This document shows, piece by piece, positions 55,850-64,000 of a stretch of DNA of 64,000 nt. How positions within the stretch are numbered: position 1 is the first letter of the stretch; each line of letters begins with the position of its first letter. The notes under the pieces are model-generated. The model was not told where the DNA came from and searched no databases. It worked only from the letters and a program-made list of their open reading frames with translations. Position numbers and translations under genes: made by a program. The DNA is taken from assembly GCF_040939455.1 (NCBI RefSeq), contig NC_134106.1, forward strand, positions 43,670,001-43,734,000. The letters run 5' to 3'. The DNA is from Microcebus murinus. Its lineage: Eukaryota > Chordata > Mammalia > Primates > Cheirogaleidae.

Positions 55850-57924
55850 AACATTCTCCTTGGAAAAATAGCAATTGGATCAGTTAAAGAAAAACAAACT
55901 CGTTTTTGTTTTAGACCACTTAGTGTTTCCATAAATTTATCTAATTCATTAGGATTCAAAAATGAGACTGGCATATTTCAAAATTTGCCTACATATATCT
56001 ATCTTTTACATGAATGCACATGATTAATCGGGAGAGTGATAACCAGATTTCAGAAAGAAACATTTACCTAGTCATCAAAAATAAAGGTGTCACATATAAT
56101 GTTCCCTCTTTTTCAAAGACATGAATAAAATCAGGTTTGTTCAATTTTCTAGCAGAGACCTAATACGTATGAAATAAAATACAGTTCCATTAAGAATCTA
56201 CTCTAAGAATTTTAATTTTGACAAAATCACTCCAAAAATGCCTCCAAATGCCTAATTGAACTTGACTGGTTAAGTAGAAAACTGCAATTGCCAATATATA
56301 TTTCCTCAATATAAGAAAACCTTTTTCTCATAGTTCCTCTCTCCTAACATCATGAGGGCAATATAAAGAAGATCTTATTACATTGGACAATATCTGGTTT
56401 ATAAGGTATTTGAATCATTGACCTCACGAGACATGCTAGAATGACAGGAGTAGGCGGCATGATATATCAATCCCACACAGGCTTTCACGGAAGGCTTTGT
56501 GATCCAGATCCCTCTCTACATTGTAAATGTAAAATGATACATAATTCTCTTCTCCATCCTATCACCATAACAACCATATCGTAATGCTTTGTCTGATATC
56601 TAGTATCAACAGATAAAACAATCACCAGACTTATATAGTTTTACTTGAAATTGTGGAGAAGGTGAAAAATTCAAGACCTAATTCTGATTGTGAATCTATA
56701 TAGTTTTAAAAATGAAAGGTTAGAAGTGACATTGTCTGTTTTCTGGAATAACATAATTTTGAGCTATTTCTTGCATATGTTTATCGCATAATCTCTATGT
56801 CTCATTTGTGTTTCCCTGATCCACACATACCACCATCATCCCCAACATACCTAAACATACTACGAATGTTAAAATGACATTCTCCGTTGAAAAAACATTT
56901 CTATTGAAGTCTATGTCTTACTGCAACATAGACTTTTTGATAAGTTGATATCACATACTGGGAATTGGAACCATTGTCTTTATATCAGTTTTTATTTTCT
57001 ATTTCAGGATATAAGTGTGTTGCTCTAATCAAATAAAAATACCCCAACAAAAATTTTCCATGAAATAAAGAGAAAATTCACTTGTGGAGTTCACACTTGA
57101 AGTTTTCCTCTTCCTGCTTTTCAAAATCTACTGAAACTAATATATACTTATTTCTACAATTACTTTAAGCCCAAGTAGAATATAGACTTCTTGGGGTCAA
57201 GAAACATATCTCAAAATATTTTTATGTTCTCCATAATATCAAGCAGAGTCTAGCTGATACACTATGAAATCAGAGGAAGCATTCATTAATTAAAAAGAGA
57301 AAATTGTTATTCCATTTTTGGATCTGTTTAAGAAGTGGCCTGGTATTGTTCAAAGTCAGGGAAAATACTTCATGACCTCTAAATAAGGACATTCAGAGTG
57401 AATAATTTAAAGACAATTTCCATGTCTTCCTGATAAACCAACTATTCTCTTTTTACTTTGTAATTTAGAAATTCACCCCAATAGTTTGATTTCAAATACC
57501 AACCTAAATGACAGCCCCATCATTCAAACTCTGAGTGCAGATGGCTGGCATTCTAGTCAGGCTGGGAGAGAGAGCTCTGCATTTGTTCAATTTGTAAAGG
57601 TGTTTATAAAATAGTTCCTTTATTAAAGGATCTATTGCTCTAAAAAAAAATAACAAAGCACTGTCAAAATATTTTATGTTTCAATTATTGTTTTAATTAT
57701 GAAAGTATAAACTTCCAACTGAATTCTGAAAAGAATTACTTTTACATTTGCATGCCCCACTTTTCTACAAATTTATTTTAAAAAGTAATTTCTCAGAAAA
57801 CCAAACCAATATTAGAGATGTCATATCCATAAACAACCCTCATAATAAGTTCAGTGCCACTATTCCAAAACTTTTAGAACCTATAAATTCACTTAAAAAA
57901 ATCTATTGAAGAAATAATTAGGAA
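55850..57924. other. unrecognised, repeat-poor sequence
   Basis: About 2.1 kb with no recognised repeat or gene. 57520-57640 reads as higher-complexity sequence than its surroundings and could be conserved non-coding DNA. Confidence 0.35.
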
Positions 57925-58150
57925 GCAATAAAAGAGAATGGACTTTGAGTCAGACACAACTGGATTCTATTTACGGCTCATCTACTTACTAGTTCTAAAC
58001 TTAGGCAACTTACTCTGGACTCTATTTTTCTCATGGGTGAAGTGTGAAGTAATTGATTCTATTTCATAGGGTGGTTGTGGAAATTGATATGATAATATAT
58101 ATTCAGCAACTAGTATAGGACCTGGCACATAATATCAAATCAACAAATGC
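57925..58150 (+). mobile_element. MIR SINE, sense
   Basis: GAATGGACTTTGAGTCAGAC, GGCTCATCTACTTACTAGTT, TAGGCAACTTACTCTGGACT and GGACCTGGCACATAATATCAA are MIR blocks nearly end to end. Confidence 0.85.
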
Positions 58151-59754
58151 TAACATTTACAACTTCAGGTAGGAGAGGTAGGAGATGGTTCAGGAGGAAG
58201 AAAGGGAGAAGTGAGAGAAGGGATTTTCAACAAGGGCATTGTTTTCTTGCTTAAAGAAATAACAGAGATGTTCTAGCCACAGGCAGCTCATTGAGGAGTC
58301 AACACCTGGTTGATATTCACATGTGACTTCACTGATTGAGTGAGTAGTAAGTGAATGAAGGAAAAGAGAAGAACTAAAAGACAAAGAAAAGGGAGAGGAA
58401 AGAGAAAAAAAGGAGAAAACAGTTACACTTTTTAACACAGGCACATGTCAAACAATTTAAAATATAATTTACAAGCTACAAACCAATGGAGCACTGTCAC
58501 CAACATCAGTAAATCTTAGCAAATGTAGATTGGGTCAAATATAACTTGAAAGACTAAACTGGGTAAATGTGAATCGAACAGTGCCTGAGAACAATTTCCA
58601 AATGAAAGCAACTTGTCCACTTTTATAAAGTCACATGTGAGATAAGGTAGCTGCATATCTAAGTTCCAGAACCCATCATCCCTTTACCATGTATGTGCAA
58701 GTACTGCAGTCTATGGTTATCTCATTCCTAAACCTTGGATCTTAGAAAACTATGGGGAAAATAGTGGCTTTGTCCTGGTTTTATTTACCTAATTTTCTCC
58801 TGGTTAAAAATGGTCATTTGTGAGCCTATATGCTCATTATACCAATCATATAAAGATGGATCTAAAGAAAAAAAAACAGATCACCCAAAAGTGAACTGTT
58901 TAAGAGGCACACTCAAAACAGAGTGGTTTGGGAGGAATCAAAGGAAGAAAGAATAACATTTATAATTTCTCAGAAATCCAGGTTACTATGACCATACATG
59001 TTAATTACCACGCTGCCCTGAACCAAGGAAATTTATATACAAGTTGATTATGGTTTGGGTCACTAGAATCTAAATTGATTCTTATTATCTCAGAATATTG
59101 AAACACTTATGACTTAGGCAACAGCTGCAACTCATAGATGATTTTCAAATGAACTAAATACAGAGATTTGGGGAAAATGAATTATGAACACATGCAAATG
59201 CATACAGAAAATTCAGCTCACCAGGTTTTAGATGATGCTTGATTTTTATAAAATGTTTTCCTCTAATTGTATCTCATTTATTTAATGAATTATGCCTAAT
59301 TTTCTGAGCTGCTTGCCATTACATTAGTTCATGTTATATAATTGCATAATGAACATGAGAAAATATTATGTTTTATCACTTCATTAATTAGAACCAAGTT
59401 CTTACTAAGGTAATATAATTTTTCTACTATATTAGGAATGAGCCTCTTATTTTGCCACTGTTTTAAGCTAAATATTATTTCTCTAGACCCACATTTAAGT
59501 ACATTCATATAGAAATGACAATTCACATAGAAATATTTGGAAAGAGAATTTCAGAGTATGTTCTGTACAGTTAATATAGTTCTCCTATAGTCACAGCTTT
59601 TTCACTATGACAAATGTAAAATATGGAAAATCCAAACTATTCAATTCATTATTGAGCTATTTCCTTAGATCATGACCAATCTGATATCTTTCAGAGACTT
59701 TAGATTTGAGATTTTGTTTCATTCTTAATTTATTAGTTTAACCAAAGTTTCTGA
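58151..59754. other. unrecognised interval
   Basis: No repeat or gene recognised. 58360-58425 is purine-rich on the + strand. 59258-59400 is packed with TAAT/ATTTA/ATGCATAAT-like cores (homeodomain and POU-like) without being simple sequence. Confidence 0.35.
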
Positions 59755-60135
59755 TAGCTGACCATCAGCCATGCACTGTACTGGATCCTAGTGCTGCCAA
59801 GAGGAATAAAACAAACTTTATTATACATTATGCTGTTGGTTGGGAGCTTATAGTCTAATAAAAGAAAATAGACAAGTAAAGCAGGAAACAAATGTTAGGC
59901 TTTCAATGACAGACATCTGAATACAGAGAAAGGGCATAAAAAGAAGCATACATGGATGGAGCTATAGATATCTGTAAGAACAGGTCAGAATGGCTTTGGA
60001 AAGGAGTTTATTTTTGAGATAAATCTTGAAAAACAAAAGGGTATTTTCTACTATGTAAACATATGGGGAGGATGAATGGGGAGAGCATCCCAGAATGAGC
60101 ATTATTACCAAAAAAGTAAAAAGGACAAATTTGGA
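59755..60135 (-). mobile_element. L2 fragment, antisense
   Basis: GCCATGCACTGTACTGGATCC, GGGAGCTTATAGTCTAATAAAAG, TTTTGAGATAAATCTTGAAA and AGAGCATCCCAGAATGAGCA follow reversed L2 (tail, then ATGGAGCTTACATTCTAG, GAGACCTGAATGA, AGCGTTCCAGGCAGAGG). Confidence 0.65.
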
Positions 60136-60184
60136 AATGTCAAGTAGCTGTGGTTGCCTTCACAATAGGATGCCAGGATAGTGA

Positions 60185-61555
60185 CCAAATCAGCATGGTA
60201 CTAGTATAAAAGTAGATACATACTTCAATGAAACAGAATAGAGAAACCAGAAATAAAACCAGAAACCTACAACCAACTGATCTTTGACAAAGCAGACAAA
60301 AACATACACTGGGGAAAGGATGCCCTATTCAACAAATGGTGCTGGGAAAATAGAAAAGCCATATGAAGAATGAAACTGGATCCCCCTTTCTCTCACCATA
60401 TACAAAATTTAACTCAAGGTGGATTAAAGACTTAAATGTAAGACCTGATATCATAAATTCTAAGAAATTCTAAGAAAACTTAGGAAGAACTCTTCTAGAC
60501 ATCAGGCTAGGCAAAGAATTTATGACTGAGACCCCAAAAGCAAATGCAACAAAAATAAAAATAAATAAATGGAACTTAATTAAACTAAAACATTTCTGCA
60601 CAGCAAAAGAAATAACAAAATAACCTACAGAATGGGTGGGAATAATCACAAACTATATATCCAACAAAGGACTAATATATAGAATCTATAAGGAATTCAA
60701 ACAGAAAAACACATAACCCCATTTAAAAGTAGACTAAAGACCTGAGCAGTTTTTTGAAAGATAGACAGACAAATGGCGAAGAAACATATGGAAAAAATGT
60801 TCAACATCACTAATCACCAGGGAACTGCACATAAAACTACAATGAGAAACCACCTTAGCCCTATCAGGATGGTTATTATTAAAAAGTCAAAAAAACAATA
60901 GATACTGGCATGGACGCAGTGAAAACAGAACACTTATACACTGTTTATGGGAATGTAAACTAGTATAATGTTTATGGAAAACAGTATGGAGATTCCTCAA
61001 AGACCTAAAAGTAGACCTACCATTTGATCCAGTACTCCCACAACTGGTTATCTACCCAAAGGAAAAGAAGTCAAAAAGACACCTGCACTCATATGTTTAT
61101 TGCAGCACAATTTACAATTGCAAAGATACAGAATAAACCTAAGTGCCCATCAACAGATGATTGCATAAAGAAAATGTGATATATATGTGTGTGTGTATGT
61201 GTGTGTGTGTATATATATGCATACACACACACACACACATACACACACACAACATAGAATACCACTCAGCAATAAAAAATAATAAAATAATGTCTTTCAA
61301 AACAGCCTGAATGAAACTGAAAGCCATAATCCTAAGTGAAGTATCTCAGGAATGGAAAAGAAACACTGCATGGAGAACAAACACTTGTAAGTAGGAGGTG
61401 ACAAATGGTTAGACCTGCTCACATAGAGTAGTAAAAGGGATTTTGGAGACCCAGAGGGGGAAGAGTAGGAAGAGGGTTAGGGATCAAAAAACTACCTATT
61501 GGGTACAATGTATACTATCTGGGTGATTTTATAGCTCTCTATGTTCTAAAACCTA
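60185..61555 (+). mobile_element. L1 ORF2 3' half, sense
   Basis: CAGCATGGTACTAGTATAAA, CCAACTGATCTTTGACAAAG, CAACAAATGGTGCTGGGAAA, AGGCAAAGAATTTATGACTG, ATATATCCAACAAAGGACTA, GGTTATCTACCCAAAGGAAA and TGAAGTATCTCAGGAATGGA are ORF2 in order. Frames are broken many times. The site equivalent to ORF2 TGGTATATATACACAATGG is expanded into a palindromic microsatellite (61187-61250). Confidence 0.85.
61187..61250. repeat. palindromic GT/AC microsatellite inside L1
   Basis: (GT)5 AT (GT)6 (AT)4, then GC, then AT (AC)8 AT (AC)5. The two arms are nearly perfect reverse complements around ATGCAT, including the position of the AT interruption. Confidence 0.9.
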
Positions 61556-64000
61556 TACCCTGGAGTTTTTAGTAACCAATTCAGACCCCTGACTCCCACT
61601 TATAGAAACTCTTGGAGGAAACACTTCTGAAGTTTAGACGTTTTCCAAGAGGCTGTATCTGTCATCCACCCGTAAGAAACACCAGTTTTGAAGATACTAA
61701 AAGAGATTCCAGAGAAAGCATATGGACATCAGAAAATCATGTTGCCTTTTGATCATAAACAAGTCATCTTCAAGTGTCCCTTGAGAGATGAGATTGGCCG
61801 AGGACTTCATTTTCAAAGAGAATTGATGGAGCATTAAAGCCAAAAGCGTCTGGGACCAACTACACAACCCAATCAGCTCATCTTTACATGAACTATGACA
61901 GACACCAAATGTAACTCCAAAAAACATCAAAACAATTGCCTGTGGATTCTGCCAATAGAAGAAATGCTGCCAGTAAAAAAGAGCATTCCTGGCTTAGCAG
62001 CTGGAGTCTCAAACTGCTTTTTAAACAGGAGCAAAAAATAAAAGTACAAAGAAATGGTGATCAGCAATAGTTTGGGGAGCATAAAATGAGAATATTTGAT
62101 AAAAATGTCTTTGTTAGTCACATTATGAGACTTCCTTTGCCTACTTGAAATATCATTAGATATTTCCCATCCAACGGAAATGTTTCTGTATTGGTTAACA
62201 CATCCTATTTAATTATTTGAATTTTTTTTCAATATGCTTTGTTTAAGATTCAAGGAGTGACAGTGGCTAGGGAGAGGGGGTAAGTGCTAGATGCTTTCAA
62301 GACAATAACTTCTTTACTGTCTGTGTGTACCTCAAGAAGAAAACTCACTGATCTCTTCAAAAGGGAACACTTTGGAACTGAAATATTTGAAAAGATCAAA
62401 GCATTTGTTTTTAGGTTAACTGTATCTTGAGGTGGTTTGTTTTGTTGACTAACATGACCCGTGCCGTATACCCAAAAGAATATATCAATCTATGCGAGCT
62501 TCAAAGTGTTCCTTGTGTCTTTCCAGACAAATTTATGGCTTCTTATATTCTTATACCAATAGTACCCTAAACTTGCTCCAAGCTCGAATCATGCTCATCC
62601 CAAGATCACCTATAGCACACCTTGAGCTCATTCTATTCTCGTTCTCACCTCATTTTAAGGCCAACTCAGCCTCATTCCAGCCTCACACTTACTTCACAGC
62701 AGAAAATCTTGTCCAGGTATCCTTTGACCCCTTTTAGTGAACCCTACAGCATCCTTAAGGTTAAGCAACTAATATATCTCTTTTTACCAATATATGTATA
62801 AATTTGATCTTTTGTGTGTAAGCCAACTAAAACGATCCAATACACACTCATAAGAATGATGTCTACAAGTAAACTCAATACTCCAGAGGTAGTAGAATCA
62901 ACACAGAGAACACAGACCCTTGATCAAGACAATATTTTTATGAGTGTAACCTACATTGGCATTAGCCTTCTAAGCAGAAGTGATATACCCATGTTAAACT
63001 TATAATCAACTTAAATGATGATGCCTTTTCACAATAACACGTTAAAACACATCCAGCCAGTAAGTGTGTGAGAAAGGATATTAAATGATAGCAATGTAAA
63101 TACTTCAGGGTAATGGTAGAGGCCAGGGCTAAATTTGTATAAGAATGGAAGAGGCAATTTGACCATATTTATAATTCCAGGACTAACCGCTTCAGTCTAC
63201 TGTTTTTCAACACATCCCTCACTTAGCCAATAATGATTACTGTATTTCTGAGTTTTTGGTTTTGATCCCTATTAAATCACTAAGAAAAGGAGCATATTGT
63301 TTTGATAGGAAGATTTGACAGCAAATGAGAAAGAAGAACAAAGAAGTAAAGTATCTAGAGTTAAAGGAGCAGAAAAGCTACCGAACAAGGAGGGTGAGAA
63401 GATCAAGGAAAACTTCACCAGATCCATAGTGCCCATTAAACTTAATTCTGTGGATGACAGCAGTAAAAGCTCCATCCAAAACTCCTGAGCCTCCCAGGAA
63501 GGCAGACAGATGATGATTCCCACATTCTTGAAGACAATGTGCTACTCCAATGGTGAAAGCTTCAGAGTTTAACAAAAGGAGAGAAAACATGCCAATCTCT
63601 CGCTATTGTATTATTGGGACACAACAATAGGAACTATTTGGATAAAATGAACTATGTTCATTAATTTTTGATAATCTTGATTCATTCAGATTAGTTTTCC
63701 TTTTTACTAGCTTCTGACGGAGGAAAGACTTAAGGATGGAGGAGGAAAGGTAGAGAGAGTTCAAGGACTTATATTCAGGATCTAAGAGTTCATAATCAAG
63801 CCAAGATTAAACGTCAGAAGTATTCAGTGCTAATGGCTATGGGTTTACACTTCAGATTTCTCAGGCAACAGAAGCCTAAAGTATCAGGTTGGATTGATTT
63901 TATGGTAAGGAAACTTTACAGAAATAATCACTCAGTAGCCTAGTCCAGCACTCCTCAAGTCTACCTAGATTGTCACATTGAAAATTCCTAATAACTATTA
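61556..64000. other. unrecognised interval to the window end
   Basis: No repeat family or confident gene in 2.4 kb. 61600-62130 and 63270-63600 are less repetitive. Minus-strand frames at 61697-61930 (77 codons) and 63378-63590 (70 codons) have mixed, protein-like composition, but I recognise no family, see no splice structure and find overlapping open frames in other phases, so they are not called as genes. Confidence 0.35.

Overview
No intact gene is visible in this window. It reads as AT-rich intergenic or intronic DNA of a strepsirrhine primate (lemur, loris or galago type). The diagnostic evidence is two 7SL/Alu-derived SINEs (17429-17590 and about 39511-39681) that share the right-arm wording GTTGCTGTGAGCTAGGCTGA, where human Alu reads differently. 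L1 elements, MaLR LTRs, MIR, L2, Tigger and Charlie remnants are all standard for a primate. Most open reading frames of 60-200 codons fall inside repeats or in anonymous AT-rich DNA, and none has a convincing gene structure.

Layout. 0-8 kb: Tigger-like transposon, antisense MST-type LTR, MER5A, a short hAT MITE with target-site duplication (TSD), an L2 3' end and a MIR. 8-10.2 kb: a relatively young 5'-truncated antisense L1 with TSD and a G-rich 3' UTR, then an ERV1-type solo LTR. 10.2-17.4 kb: mostly repeat-poor sequence, including the most gene- or enhancer-like stretches. 17.4-21.6 kb: a monomeric Alu and a long ancient L1 broken by a hAT-Charlie element. 24.6-27.6 kb: an old L1 into which a younger L1 inserted with a 5' inversion. 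28-29.8 kb: L2 broken by an LTR and by a 51-bp poly(A) micro-insertion. 31.6-36.4 kb: two more hAT MITEs, one inside an LTR, and a MIR split by an L1. 37.3-39.9 kb: three-level nest (mariner-like element in MER30-like element in L1), with an Alu arm in the same L1. 42.5-43.6 kb: a second MER30-like element and an antisense U6 snRNA/L1 chimeric retrogene with TSD. 45.5-50.8 kb: antisense ancient L1s, a younger L1, a 37-nt U2 snRNA fragment with an 18-bp TSD and no poly(A), and small L1s on both sides. 51-56 kb: MLT1 LTRs, a split MIR and an LTR8-like ERV1 LTR. 57.9-61.6 kb: MIR, L2 and an L1 whose ORF2 region carries a palindromic GT/AC microsatellite. 61.6-64 kb: unrecognised.

What stands out is the variety of L1-machinery by-products: U6/L1 template-switch chimera, tailless U2 fragment, twin-primed L1s, a nearly template-free poly(A) insertion and nested insertions. 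Many carry their own TSDs, so a relative chronology can be read directly. I found no new cellular system, CRISPR array, operon or rRNA/tRNA gene. Family names are from memory of consensus sequences and were not checked against a library; boundaries without a stated TSD are approximate.
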